A stretch of 64,000 bases of DNA from Arthrobacter agilis (GCF_030816075.1 NZ_JAUSXO010000001.1:2356001-2420000), one strand, 5' to 3'. Numbered from the stretch's first letter, positions 40,153-51,972 are shown. Notes: generated from the letters alone by a model not told the origin. Numbers and translations are program-made.

Positions 40153-41523
40153 TTGGCCCAGACGGTCGGAACCGGTGCGCGCCTCGTGATCGTGGGCGGC
40201 GGAGGGTTCCGTGTGCCGCTGGTGTACCGCGCGCTCGCGGAGGGCCCGTTCGCCGGGCTCGTGTCCGACGTCGTGCTGCTCGACGCCGAACCGGAGCGCG
40301 CGCGGGCCATCGCACGGGTGCTCGGGGGCCTGCCGCACACGGGTGGTGTTCCCCGGCCGTCGGTGCGCGTCGCGGACCGCCTCGAGGACGCGCTGCCGGG
40401 CGCCGACGTCGTCTTCGCCGCGGTGCGCAGCGGAGGGACCGAGGGGCGCATCCTCGACGAGCGGGTGGCCCTGGCCGCGGGGCTCCTCGGGCAGGAGACC
40501 GTCGGCGCCGGCGGGATCTCCTACGCCCTCCGCTCCATCCCCGACATGATGCAGGTGGCGCGGGCCATGCGCGACGTCGCGCCGGACGCGTGGCTCGTCA
40601 ACTTCACGAACCCCGCCGGGATGGTCACCGAGGCGCTGTCCGGGATCCTGGGTCCGCGGGTCGTCGGGATCTGCGATTCGGCCTCGGGCCTCGTGGCGCG
40701 CGCCGCACGGGCCGCCGGAGTCGACCTGCACGGCTCGCTGGCCGGCGTCGACTACGTGGGACTGAACCACCTGGGCTGGCTCCGCGGGCTCCACGACGGC
40801 GGCACGGACCGCCTCCCGGGGCTGCTCGCCGATCCGCTGCGTCTGGCCGGCTTCGAGGAGGGGCGGCTCTTCGGCCCGGACCTGCTCCGGATCCTCGGTG
40901 CACTGCCCAACGAGTACCTCTTCTACTACTACTTCCACCGGGAGGCGCTCCGCTCCATCGGCGCTGCGGACCGGACGCGCGGGGAGATCCTGCGGGACCA
41001 GCAGCGGGACCTGTACCCCCGGCTCGTCGCCGCCGAGGACCCCGCCGCCGTGTGGGAAGCGGCGCGGCTCGAGCGGGAGTCCGGCTACCTCGCCGAGGCC
41101 CGGACCGACGACGAGGAACGCGACGAGGCGGACCTCGCCGGCGGCGGCTACGAACGCGTCGCACTGCAGGTCATGCGGGCGCTGCTCACGGGCCGGCGTG
41201 CGGAGCTGATCCTCAATGTGCGCAACGGATCGGCGTTCCCCGGACTGCCGGCGGATGCGGTCGTCGAGGTGCCGTCCGTCGTGGACGCGGCCGGGGCGCG
41301 TCCCCTGCCCGCGGCACCCCTGACCGCCCACCAACTCGGGTTGATGGCGGCGGTCAAGGCCGTCGAGCAGGACACGGTGCGTGCGGCGGTGCACCGGGAC
41401 CGCGATGCCGCCCTCCGGGCCCTCGCCGGGCACCCGCTGGTCGACTCCTTCCACGCGGCGAGGGCGGCGCTCGCCGGCTACGAGGAGGCGTTCCCCGCGT
41501 TGAAGGCCTCCTGGGCCGGCTGA
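40153..41523 (+). CDS. GH4 family 6-phospho-beta-glucosidase-like enzyme
   Basis: NAD- and metal-dependent glycosidase of family GH4, 456 residues. It begins with a dinucleotide loop LVIVGGGGFRVPLVYRAL and carries LVNFTNPAGMVTEAL, the metal-binding Cys in VVGICDSASG and the His in GLNHLGW. GH4 enzymes oxidise C3 of the sugar before cleavage. A TTG start at 40153 is supported by AGGA six bases upstream; the next candidates lie inside the fold. The last 46 bases overlap the end of the convergent aldolase gene. Confidence 0.87.
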   Translation: MAQTVGTGARLVIVGGGGFRVPLVYRALAEGPFAGLVSDVVLLDAEPERARAIARVLGGLPHTGGVPRPSVRVADRLEDALPGADVVFAAVRSGGTEGRILDERVALAAGLLGQETVGAGGISYALRSIPDMMQVARAMRDVAPDAWLVNFTNPAGMVTEALSGILGPRVVGICDSASGLVARAARAAGVDLHGSLAGVDYVGLNHLGWLRGLHDGGTDRLPGLLADPLRLAGFEEGRLFGPDLLRILGALPNEYLFYYYFHREALRSIGAADRTRGEILRDQQRDLYPRLVAAEDPAAVWEAARLERESGYLAEARTDDEERDEADLAGGGYERVALQVMRALLTGRRAELILNVRNGSAFPGLPADAVVEVPSVVDAAGARPLPAAPLTAHQLGLMAAVKAVEQDTVRAAVHRDRDAALRALAGHPLVDSFHAARAALAGYEEAFPALKASWAG

Positions 41524-42281
41524 GCCGCCCCGTCCGACAGCACCCGCCGGCGTACCTCCCCGACCCCCAGGGACAGCAGGGCGGCGTCGGTGGTAGCGGC
41601 GATCCACTCGAAGCCCGCTGCGGCCAGCAGGGCGGCCCGCTCGGGTGTCCCGGCATAGGCGCCGGCGGTGATCCCGGCGTGCTTGCAGGCGCGGGTGATC
41701 CGCGTGAGGTGCGCGTCCTCCCCTGCGTGCGCCGCGAGCAGGTCATCGGGCTGCAGGCCGAGCGCGAGTGAGAGGTCGAACGGGCCGACGAAGATCATGT
41801 CGACACCAGGGACCGCGGCGATCGCCTCGACGGCGTCCAGCGCGGCAGCGGTCTCGATCATCACGGCGCACAGCGGGACGGCGTGCGGGCCGCTGTCGGA
41901 GCCCGGGCCGTGGATCGGGCGGCTGCCGTTCAGGGGCCCCCAGCTGCGCGCGCCGGCCGGGGGATAGTGACTCGCGGCCACCGCCCGCTCGGCGTCGGCC
42001 ACGCTGTCCACGAGGGGGACGACGACGCCGTCCGCTCCCGCGTCGAGCGCCCGCCCGATCAGCGCCGCGTCGTTGGCGGCGACGCGGACGAGCATCGGGG
42101 CCGCACCCGACGGGCGGAGACCGAGCGTGTCCCGGAGGGAGCGGTCGTCGAAATGCCCGTGCTGCGCGTCGAGGCCGATCCAGCCGACGCCGGACCTCGC
42201 CAGCTCGGCGGTCACGCGGGGTTCACCGAGGACCGCCCAGGCACCGAGCAGCGGATCGTGGACAGGCGATGTCGAGGTCAT
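41478..42281 (-). CDS. HpcH/HpaI-family aldolase
   Basis: Class II aldolase of the HpcH/HpaI family, 267 residues. Landmarks are WIGLDAQHGHFDD (catalytic His), PMLVRVAAND, ADGVVVPLVDSVADAE, LCAVMIETAAALDAVEAI and GVDMIFVGPFDLSLALG with metal-binding Glu and Asp positions. The family cleaves 4-hydroxy-2-oxo acids or 2-keto-3-deoxy sugar acids into pyruvate and an aldehyde. The gene is read toward the GH4 gene and overlaps its 3' end. A CACAAT box five bases before the ATG may mark a leaderless start. Confidence 0.87.
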   Translation of the reverse strand: MTSTSPVHDPLLGAWAVLGEPRVTAELARSGVGWIGLDAQHGHFDDRSLRDTLGLRPSGAAPMLVRVAANDAALIGRALDAGADGVVVPLVDSVADAERAVAASHYPPAGARSWGPLNGSRPIHGPGSDSGPHAVPLCAVMIETAAALDAVEAIAAVPGVDMIFVGPFDLSLALGLQPDDLLAAHAGEDAHLTRITRACKHAGITAGAYAGTPERAALLAAAGFEWIAATTDAALLSLGVGEVRRRVLSDGAAQPAQEAFNAGNASS

Positions 42282-42318
42282 GCCCCATTGTGTCCCGTGC
42301 GTGCAAGCGGCACGTCCC

Positions 42319-42366
42319 GGCCCGACGTGCGGACGGCCCGACGTGCGGACGGCCCGACGTGCGGAC
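42319..42366. repeat. Three perfect 16-bp tandem repeats
   Basis: GGCCCGACGTGCGGAC occurs three times without gaps or changes in the 186-base gap between the aldolase and an acetyltransferase. Related partial units follow. No gene was seen in the gap. Confidence 0.85.
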
Positions 42367-42467
42367 GTGCGAACGGTTCAGCGCGGGTCGGAGAAGGATG
42401 CGTCCTGGACACGCGGTGCGACCTGTCGTCGGGGAGCGCTGTCCCGCCGGGACTCCGTCTTCGGCAC

Positions 42468-42977
42468 CTAGAGGGAACGGTGCATGATGTGGAGTCCTGT
42501 CGGTCCGGCCGAGGGGTGCAGGAACGCCCCCGGGACCGTCCCGATAATCGCGAATCCGAGGGAGACCCACAGGGCGACGGCGCGCTCGTTGGTCTGGACG
42601 ACGGCGTTGAACTGCATGGCCGTGTAACCCGCCGCACGCGCTTCGTCGAGCACGTGGCCGGCGAGGGCGCGGCCGACACCCCGGCCGCCGGCGTCGGCCG
42701 CCACCAGGAAGGAGGCGTTCGCGACGTGCGCCCCGTTGCCGCCCCGGTTGGCGTGGAGCTGTGCCGTGCCCACCACGCGATCGGTCTCCGCGTCGACGGC
42801 CACGTGGACGACGAGCGTGGGATCGGTTCCGTCCGCCCCCGGGAGCCACTCGAGCCGACCGGCAGCCTCGTCCATGGACGTGTCCCAGCAGTAGGTCTCA
42901 CCCGCCCGGGCCACCGGCTCCATGATGGCCCAGAGGGCGGGCCAGTCCCCCGGAGCGGCACTGCGGAACTGCAGCAT
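42468..42977 (-). CDS. GNAT-family N-acetyltransferase
   Basis: A 169-residue acetyltransferase. The acetyl-CoA site is FLVAADAGGRGVGRALAGHV, followed by AMQFNAVVQTNERAVALWVSLGF. It resembles the YhhY/phosphinothricin-type branch, with TYCWDTSMDEAA near the start. The acceptor is unknown. Confidence 0.86.
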   Translation of the reverse strand: MLQFRSAAPGDWPALWAIMEPVARAGETYCWDTSMDEAAGRLEWLPGADGTDPTLVVHVAVDAETDRVVGTAQLHANRGGNGAHVANASFLVAADAGGRGVGRALAGHVLDEARAAGYTAMQFNAVVQTNERAVALWVSLGFAIIGTVPGAFLHPSAGPTGLHIMHRSL

Positions 42978-43039
42978 CAGGCGTGGCGGGCGTCGGCCCG
43001 CATGATGCGTCGAGTCTCCTGGTCCATCCATCGATGATG

Positions 43040-43654
43040 TCATGGCCGGGACGGGACCGCCGCTCCGGCCCGAGCCCGGACCCGGCGGTCGACACCGACG
43101 GCGAGCAGGAGCAGCGGGACGGCGAGGTAGGCCGCCAGGCCCGCGGCGCGCTTCGCTGCGGTCGCGGCCCCTCCGAGGTGTGCGGGCAGGTCCCCGACGG
43201 CGGGCCACGTCGACAGGAGGTGCCAGACCATCGCGTTCTCGCCGTAGTCGAGCACGGTCATCGCCACGGCGGGGACCAGCAGGAGTCGCCATGCCCGGCC
43301 GGGCAGGCGCCGGATCACCAGGGCGGACACGAGCAGCAGGGCCAGGCCGCCGAGCAGCGGGTACGCGAGATCGAGCAGTTCCAGCCGGAGATAGGCCGCC
43401 CGTCCCCCGGCCCCGCAGGCCGCGACCAAGTCCCGTGCGTCCGTGGCGGTCCAGTGGCCGCGCACATCCAGCGCGCTCCGCCCGTGGCAGGCCCGGGGCA
43501 CCGCGCCGGTCAGACCGGGGAGGCCGGGGAGGCCGAACATGGCCAGCGCGCTGAGCCCGAAGAGGAGCCAGACGGCGACGACCACCCGGGCACGGACCAT
43601 CGCACGCCACACCGTCACGGCCGCCGATGCTACGATTTCGTAATACTTTTGCAT
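43040..43654 (-). CDS. Integral membrane protein of unknown function
   Basis: About 204 residues with five hydrophobic segments and a cysteine pair in the first outside loop (RACHG and VAACG) that may form a disulfide. No family recognised with confidence. The ATG at 43654 is supported by a -10 box seven bases away and lacks a ribosome site, so a leaderless mRNA is likely; an internal ATG 18 codons later is the alternative. Divergent from a MarR regulator that may control it. Confidence 0.75.
   Translation of the reverse strand: MQKYYEIVASAAVTVWRAMVRARVVVAVWLLFGLSALAMFGLPGLPGLTGAVPRACHGRSALDVRGHWTATDARDLVAACGAGGRAAYLRLELLDLAYPLLGGLALLLVSALVIRRLPGRAWRLLLVPAVAMTVLDYGENAMVWHLLSTWPAVGDLPAHLGGAATAAKRAAGLAAYLAVPLLLLAVGVDRRVRARAGAAVPSRP
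43631..43642. promoter_or_regulatory. Possible MarR operator
   Basis: TACGATTTCGTA has perfect 5-bp arms and lies between the two divergent genes, inside the first codons of the membrane protein. Confidence 0.4.
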
Positions 43655-43661
43655 GGGAGAG

Positions 43662-43690
43662 ATAGTGCGAGATCGCAGTAATTCTGTCAA
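43662..43690 (-). promoter_or_regulatory. Leaderless sigma-70 promoter of the membrane protein gene
   Basis: On the minus strand a perfect TTGACA (43690-43685), 17 bases and CACTAT (43667-43662), then seven bases to the ATG at 43654. Confidence 0.65.
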
Positions 43691-43706
43691 GGGCGAGGAG
43701 TCGAAC

Positions 43707-44129
43707 GTGCTCTTCGACACCTGGCTCACCTCCCGCGCGGCCATCGCGCTGCTGGACGGCGCACTGGCCGGCAGCGGCCTGGACGCCGAGGACTTCGCCG
43801 TCTACTCCGTGCTGCGGCAGTCCGGAGAGATCAGCCCGGGCGACCTCGCCCGGTGGATGTCCGCCCCGGCCACCACGGTGTCCAGCCACGTCAAGCGGCT
43901 GGTCGCACGAGGGCACGTCCGGCAGGTTCCCCACCCGGACGATCGCCGGTCCTACCGCATCACGCTCACCGACGCGGGCCGGGAGGTCCATGACACGGCA
44001 GGCCGGCACTTCCGGTCCGCCCTGACCGCCGTCGAGCAGGCCCTCCCCCGGCCCGCCGGCGAGGTGCAGCAGGCACTACGGGACCTGCACACCGCGATCG
44101 GCGCGGCCGGCGCCGGCGACAAGCGATAG
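43707..44129 (+). CDS. MarR-family transcriptional regulator
   Basis: A 140-residue winged-helix regulator. The helix-turn-helix is about residues 35-75 (YSVLRQSGEISPGDLARWMS, then TTVSSHVKRLVARGHV), followed by the wing HPDDRRSYRITLTDAG. The GTG at 43707 was chosen because GAGGAG lies exactly six bases before it; an upstream ATG at 43653 would add 18 residues of no family character. It probably represses the divergent membrane protein and itself. Confidence 0.9.
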   Translation: MLFDTWLTSRAAIALLDGALAGSGLDAEDFAVYSVLRQSGEISPGDLARWMSAPATTVSSHVKRLVARGHVRQVPHPDDRRSYRITLTDAGREVHDTAGRHFRSALTAVEQALPRPAGEVQQALRDLHTAIGAAGAGDKR

Positions 44130-44205
44130 CGGGGCGCCCGCACGCCGGAGTCCGAGGGATGCCTCCACCGGATGCCGTGCCGCCCTGTCCCTACCCCGGT
44201 CGGGC

Positions 44206-44240
44206 GGTCGGTCGGTCCCCGGTCGGTCGGTCGGTCGGTC
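44206..44240. repeat. GGTC tetranucleotide microsatellite
   Basis: Three GGTC units (44206-44217), a CCC interruption and five more units (44221-44240), in the gap between the MarR and GGDEF genes. The tract lies 17 bases beyond the GGDEF stop codon. Confidence 0.85.
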
Positions 44241-44257
44241 GGGGCAGCATCCCCCGA

Positions 44258-45460
44258 TCAGGCGCCGGGCGGGCCCGCTGGGCCTGCGGAGGAGTCGCGC
44301 CCCTGCTCCAGCGCCGGGCCGACGGCCCGGACGGACCTGTCGCGGCCGCTGGCCTTCGCGGCGTAGAGCGCCCGATCCGCCGCGGCGATCGCGGCGTCCA
44401 GGTCGTAGTCGCTCGCTTCGATCGCGGCGATGCCGTAGCTGACCGTCGGCATCTCGAACCCTCCGGGGGTCGAGTGTCCGCGGAGGGCCAGGCTCACCGC
44501 CCGGGTGATGTCCTCGCTCCGGGAGACCGAGGCACCGGGCAGCAGGAAGATGAACTCCTCGCCCCCGTAGCGCCCCACGAGATCCGTGGACCGGACGGTC
44601 TCGGTGCAGGCCTCGGCGAAGGTCTGCAGCACGGTGTCCCCCGCCGCGTGCCCGTGCGTGTCGTTCACGGCCTTGAAGAAGTCGAGGTCCGCGAGGATCA
44701 GCGTGCCGGGGCGATCCGCCCGGGCGAGACGGTCGGTATGGGTGGCGGCGAGGTCGAGGAAACCCGATCGGTTGAGCAGCCCGGTCAGCGCGTCGCGGTC
44801 GGCGCGCGCCCGGAGATCGGTGGCGATCTGCTCGGCGCTCAGCGCTGCCGCACTGAAGGACACGACGACCAGCAGGAGCATGGTGACCAGCGTGGTGGTG
44901 CCCGAACCGAAGTAGGTGGTGAAGACGTAGCCGTCGGGGCCCTCGATGACGAACGCGAGGCACCGTGCCAGGTAGAGGATCGCCACCAGGCCGGAGGAGA
45001 CCGCGAGGGGAGCCTGGACCTTGCTGTAGCTGCTCGGCAGGCGCCACAGCTCCCAGGAGGCGAGGCCGATGCTCAGCGCCATCATCCCGAGGAACACCGC
45101 ACCGCCGGACCACGAATCGGCGGCGGGGTCGTCGAGTGCCGAGGCCAGCAGCGTGAGCAGCGGCGCCGCCGTCAGCTGCAGCCATGCCGGCCTGCTCGTA
45201 CGCAGGGTCCGGGCTCCTGCCCAGACGCACACCGCCCCCATGACCAGCAGCGTGTTGCCCAGGGGGTTGGCCCAGACCTGGTGCGCCGTTCCGTCCAGCA
45301 GGTAACTGGTGGTCCCCGTGAAGAAGAGGGCGATCGCCGCGCACCACCAGGCGCTGTAGGCCGAGCGCGTCTGGCGGAACGACACCGTGTAGAAGAGCAC
45401 GAAGAGCGTGATGGCGATGGCCCCGAATGCGATCTGCAGGGTCGTCGTGTCCAGGGTCAT
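44258..45460 (-). CDS. Membrane-bound diguanylate cyclase (GGDEF)
   Basis: A 400-residue protein. Residues 1-205 contain about seven hydrophobic segments, an input domain. Residues about 215-375 form a GGDEF domain: RDALTGLLNRSGFLDL, ILADLDFFKAVNDTHGHAAGD, and the active site RYGGEEF, intact for making cyclic-di-GMP. No RxxD product-inhibition site could be placed with certainty. There is no EAL domain. The gene stands alone. Confidence 0.9.
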   Translation of the reverse strand: MTLDTTTLQIAFGAIAITLFVLFYTVSFRQTRSAYSAWWCAAIALFFTGTTSYLLDGTAHQVWANPLGNTLLVMGAVCVWAGARTLRTSRPAWLQLTAAPLLTLLASALDDPAADSWSGGAVFLGMMALSIGLASWELWRLPSSYSKVQAPLAVSSGLVAILYLARCLAFVIEGPDGYVFTTYFGSGTTTLVTMLLLVVVSFSAAALSAEQIATDLRARADRDALTGLLNRSGFLDLAATHTDRLARADRPGTLILADLDFFKAVNDTHGHAAGDTVLQTFAEACTETVRSTDLVGRYGGEEFIFLLPGASVSRSEDITRAVSLALRGHSTPGGFEMPTVSYGIAAIEASDYDLDAAIAAADRALYAAKASGRDRSVRAVGPALEQGRDSSAGPAGPPGA

Positions 45461-45571
45461 GTGTCCTTGCCGCCTCGTGCCGTCCGGGTACCGCTCCCGG
45501 CGGTCACCGGCCCCGCCGGCGAGGGCGACGGGACCCGATCCGGCGCAGGGAAGAGTGTCCCGCCCAGTATG

Positions 45572-45603
45572 CCCGGGGGCGCCGACCGTTCGGCGCCCCC
45601 GGG
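45572..45603 (-). terminator. Hairpin terminator after the trehalose operon
   Basis: A perfect 14-bp stem (CCCGGGGGCGCCGA with TCGGCGCCCCCGGG) and a CCGT loop, 47 bases beyond the treZ stop on the minus strand. No T-run. Confidence 0.65.
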
Positions 45604-45650
45604 GTCAGTCCTGTCGGAACCCTTGCACAGTCCTGAACTATGCCCCCGGA

Positions 45651-47402
45651 CTACGCCCTGCCCGGGCGGAGGACGAGCGACGCATGGGGCGGGAGCTGCA
45701 CCGTGTCCGCGAGCAGCCCGACGCCGTCGACCGTCGACAGGAGCACTTCCGCGTCGGCACCCCGGACGGGCACGGTCACCATGGCGTCACCCAGGTTCAG
45801 GATGACGACGGTGCTGCCCCGGTGCAGGACGAGCCAGCGGTCCTCCTCGTCGAAGTCGACGGAGACGCTGCCGAAATCGGCGTCGTGCAGTTCGGGGTGC
45901 GAACGGCGGAGCCGGATGAGGTCGCGGTACGTGGCGAGCAGTTCGGCGTGGTGCCCCTGCCCGGCCTCCGCCCAGTTCAGCTTGGCGGACGCGAAGGTCT
46001 CCGGGTCCTGCGGATTGGGCACGTCCTCCGGGCGCCAGCCCATCCGCTCGAACTCCTTGAGCCGCCCCTCGGCCGTGGCCTTGCCGAGCTCCGGCTCCGG
46101 GTGCGAGGTGAAGAACGGCCACGGTGTGGACGCCCCGAACTCCTCGCCCATGAAGAGCATCGGTGTGAAGGGCCCGAGGATGTTCAGGACGGCCGCCTGC
46201 GCGAGCTGTGCCGGGTTCAAGGTGGCACTGATGCGGTCACCGGCGGCCCTGTTGCCGATCTGGTCGTGGTTCTGGGTCGCGACGACGAGCTGGAGCGGGG
46301 ACACCCGTGACGGGTCGATCTCGCGGCCGTGGTGACGTTCACGGAAGGACGAGTAGGTGCCGTTGTGGAAGAAGCCCTTCTCGAGGACCTTCGCCAGCGC
46401 GCCGACCGAGTCGAAGTCGGCGTAGTACCCCTCCGTCTCGCCCGTGAGGTTGACGTGCACCGCGTGGTGGAAGTCGTCGCTCCACTGCCCGGCGAGGCCG
46501 TAGCCCCCGACGTCGCGGCTCTGGATGAGGCGCGGATTGTTGAGGTCGGACTCGGCGATGAGGAACAGCGGCTTCCCGAGCTCCTCGGCCCACTCGTCGG
46601 TCCGTGTCGCGAACTCCTCGAGGATGTGGACGGCGCGCTCGTCGTGGAGCGCGTGCACGGCGTCGAGCCGGAGGCCGTCCACGTGGTAGTCCCTGAACCA
46701 CAGGGCCAGGTTCTCGATCACGTAGTTCCGCACCTCGTCCGACTGCGGTCCGTCGAGGTTGAGCGAATCGCCCCACGTGTTCGACATCCCCTCGGTGAGG
46801 TACGGGCCGAAGAGACCGAGGTAGTTGCCGCTCGGGCCCAGGTGGTTGTGGACGACGTCCTGGATGACGCCGAGGCCCTTCTGGTGTGCGGCGTCGACGA
46901 ACCGCTGGTATGCGGCGGGACCGCCGTAGGTCTCCTGCACGGCGTACCAGAGCACGCCGTCGTAGCCCCAGTTGTGGGTGCCGTTGAAGGCGTTCACGGG
47001 CAGCAGTTCCACGAACTGCACCCCGAGGTCCACCAGGTGGTCGAGCTTGCCGATCGCGGCGTCGAGCGTCCCCTCGGGCGTGAAGGTGCCGAGGTGCATC
47101 TCGTAGATGACCCCGCCGGTGAGGCCCGGGGACTGCCACGACTCGTCCTGCCACTCGTGCGCCGTCGTGTCGAAGGTGCGCGAGAGCTGGTGCACGCCCT
47201 CGGGCTGGCGGCGCGAGCGCGGGTCGGGGACCGGGGTGTCGGAGCCGTCGACGAGGTACCCGTAGGCGATGTCCGACGACGGCGGCGCGTCGGTCGGGTG
47301 CCACCAGCCGCCCTCGCCCTGCGTCATCGGGTAGTGCGTGCCGTCCGCCACGAGGGTCAGGGACTCGGCGCGGGGCGCCCAGACGTCGAACGGTGAACTC
47401 AT
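45651..47402 (-). CDS. treZ: Malto-oligosyltrehalose trehalohydrolase
   Basis: Releases trehalose from maltooligosyl-trehalose, the last step from glycogen to trehalose. The 583 residues start with a beta domain ([19 protein letters not shown]), then a GH13 barrel: nucleophile Asp in [11 protein letters not shown], acid/base Glu in [10 protein letters not shown], and [13 protein letters not shown]. The ATG shares four bases with the treY stop, so the frameshift in treY might also affect its coupled translation. Cytoplasmic. Confidence 0.95.
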   Translation of the reverse strand: MSSPFDVWAPRAESLTLVADGTHYPMTQGEGGWWHPTDAPPSSDIAYGYLVDGSDTPVPDPRSRRQPEGVHQLSRTFDTTAHEWQDESWQSPGLTGGVIYEMHLGTFTPEGTLDAAIGKLDHLVDLGVQFVELLPVNAFNGTHNWGYDGVLWYAVQETYGGPAAYQRFVDAAHQKGLGVIQDVVHNHLGPSGNYLGLFGPYLTEGMSNTWGDSLNLDGPQSDEVRNYVIENLALWFRDYHVDGLRLDAVHALHDERAVHILEEFATRTDEWAEELGKPLFLIAESDLNNPRLIQSRDVGGYGLAGQWSDDFHHAVHVNLTGETEGYYADFDSVGALAKVLEKGFFHNGTYSSFRERHHGREIDPSRVSPLQLVVATQNHDQIGNRAAGDRISATLNPAQLAQAAVLNILGPFTPMLFMGEEFGASTPWPFFTSHPEPELGKATAEGRLKEFERMGWRPEDVPNPQDPETFASAKLNWAEAGQGHHAELLATYRDLIRLRRSHPELHDADFGSVSVDFDEEDRWLVLHRGSTVVILNLGDAMVTVPVRGADAEVLLSTVDGVGLLADTVQLPPHASLVLRPGRA

Positions 47403-49736
47403 GCTGCGTCCTCCTGGACCAGTAGGGCTGCGGGGAAGGTGGAGAAGAGGTCGGCTGCACGCACGGTGCCTCCGGTGACGGCGGTGCCGGTGAGCACGCA
47501 CGTGTAGCTGCCGGCCGGGATCTGCAGGGTGGTGTCCCCCCACCCGCCGCGCTGCGCCAGCCCGTGGGGCAGGCGCGTGATCAGGGTGACGGCACCGCCG
47601 CGGTCGAACCCGAACACGTGGTCGGCGGCGTCACCGGACGCTGCGACGGCCGTGTATCCGGTGAAGAGCTCCGGACGGTCGCGCCGCAGCTTCAGGGCGC
47701 GGGAGACGACGAGCAGCTTGGCGTGCGCGTCCGCTCCGATCTGCGGCAGGGCGCCGAAGGCGAGGTCGGTCAGCACCTGCCGGCGTGCGTCGTAGTCCAC
47801 CTCGCGGCGGTTGTCGGGGTCCACCAGCGACGTGTCCCAGAACTCCGTGCCCTGGTAGACGTCCGGAACACCCGGCATGGTCAGCTGCAGCAGCTTCAGT
47901 CCGATCGAGTTGGACCATCCCGCCGCCTGGATCCGCTCGACGAAGCCGCTGATGATGCCGGAGACGGCGCCGTCGTCGAAGGCTGCGTCCACGGCGGCAT
48001 GCATCCCGCGTTCGAAGTCCTCGTCCGGGGCGGTCCAGTGCGTGCTGAGATCGGCCTCGCGGGACGCCTTCTCGGCGTAGGCGTGCGCACGCTCCCGGCT
48101 GAGCGGCCAGGCACCGATGAGCGACTGCCAGAGCAGCGGCGCGAACGTGGGGTCGTTCACGGGGGCGAGCTCCTCGAGCCGGGCGAGGAGGGCGGTCCAC
48201 TCCTCGGCCACCTCGGAGAGGACCGAGATGCGGGCGCGGGTGTCCTCGCTCCGCTTCGTGTCGTGGGTGCTCAGCGTCGTCATGGCCAGCGGGCTGTCCG
48301 TCTCGCGCCGAAGCAGGCGCCGGTGCAGTTCCAGCGGGTCGACCGAGAAGATCCCCGGGTCCGCGCCGACCTCGTTGAGGGAGACGAGGCGCGAGTACCG
48401 GTAGAACGCGGTGTCCTCCACGCCCTTCGCCATGACCATGCCCGAGGTCTGCTGGAACCGCCGGGCGAGCTCGGTCAGCTCTCCCGTGCCGTCTCCCGTA
48501 CCGTCTCCGGTGCCGTCGAGGAAGGGATTGAGGAGCGGGTGCAGCGCGGTGATCGTGTCCGCGAGATCGGGCCGGCGCACCTGCGCGTCCCGCACCGCCT
48601 CGGCGAGGTACTCCGCGCCACCGGGGAGGTAGCTGCGGTAGACGGGGAAGCAGGTCAGCAGTTCTGCGATCGCGTCCGCTGCGGCGTCGGCCTCGAGTCC
48701 CGCGGCGGCCGGCACGAGCCGCGTCAGACGCTGCACCTCGGAGTGGAGGATGCCGTCGGTGATGCCGCGCTTGGTGCCGTGGATCATCTCGTGGAACGGG
48801 GCCACGGGCACGGACGCGGTGAGCGCGTGCTCGCCCGCCGGATCGGTGAAGAGCCGGTCGATGTCCGCGAGCGCGTCGTACCCGGTGGTCCCCTCGGTGG
48901 CCCAGTCCCCGGGGAGCTCCTCCCCCGGTTCCAGGATCTTCTCGACGAGGACGTACGCGCCGCCGGTCAGGGTGCGGAGGTCGTCGAGGGTAGCCCTTGG
49001 GATCGGCGAGGCCGTCGGGGTGGTCGATCCTCAGGCCGTCCACGAGGCCCTCGTCGAACCATCGCCTCACTTCGCTATGGCTCTCCTGGAACACCCACGG
49101 CACCTCGACGCGCAGGCCCGCGAGGGTGTTCACGCCGAAGAAGCGCCGGTAGTTGAGTTCGCGGTCGGCGCGGCGCCAGTTCACGAGCTCATAGTGCTGG
49201 CGGGCATGCACCTCGGCACCCGTGTCACCCGGATGCGCCGTACCCTCGGCGATCGGGTACCGGTTGTCGTAGTAGCGCAGCTCACCGTCGACGACCGCGA
49301 GCTGGTCCAGTTCGTCGTCGCCGTCGCCCAGGACGGGGACGCGGATCCGCCCGCCGTTGGCGTCCCAGTCGACGTCGAACGCCTCCGCCATGCGCGAGGT
49401 ACGGCCCTCCCTGAGGAGCTGCCACCACCAGGCGTTGTCGGCGGGCGTCTCGATGCCCATGTGGTTGGGCACGATGTCGACGAGCACCCCCATGCCCGCG
49501 GCCCGGGCGGCCTCGCTGAGCGCAGCGAGGCCGCCGGGACCGCCGCGGTCGGGGTCGACGGCGGTGGGGTCGGTCATGTCGTAGCCGTGGCCGGACCCCT
49601 TCTCCGCCGTCAGGATCGGTGACAGGTACACCCAGTCCACCCCGAGGTCGTGCAGATACGGCACCAGGGCCGCAGCCCGATGCAGGTCGAATTCGCTCCG
49701 GATCTGCAGCCGGTAGGTGGATTTCGGTGTCAACAC
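47399..49736 (-). pseudogene. treY: Malto-oligosyltrehalose synthase, interrupted by a +1 frameshift
   Basis: Rearranges the reducing end of maltodextrins to a trehalose unit. The N-terminal frame (from the GTG at 49736, with AGGAGG eight bases before it) reads [17 protein letters not shown] through [19 protein letters not shown], about residue 248. There an extra base in a run of three G (48988-48990, plus strand) shifts the frame. Dropping one restores [11 protein letters not shown] and a continuous protein of about 778 residues, the normal TreY length. As written, the product would lack two-thirds of the barrel. The downstream frame keeps normal codon use, so the change is recent or is a sequencing error. 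Confidence 0.9.
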
Positions 49737-49785
49737 GTGGGGGTCCTCCTGGGACGGGTGGATGGGTGTACCTGTACGGGGAGTG

Positions 49786-51972
<2,187 letters not shown>

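Noticed and set aside
42319-42366. Tandem repeats as a small CRISPR array
   Set aside because: The 16-bp units abut without spacers and no cas gene is nearby.
42282-42467. A small gene in the repeat-containing gap
   Set aside because: Open frames here only reflect the period of the repeats and lack start signals.
43653-43706. An earlier ATG start for the MarR gene
   Set aside because: It would add 18 residues that do not fit the family, while the GTG at 43707 has a GAGGAG site at ideal spacing.
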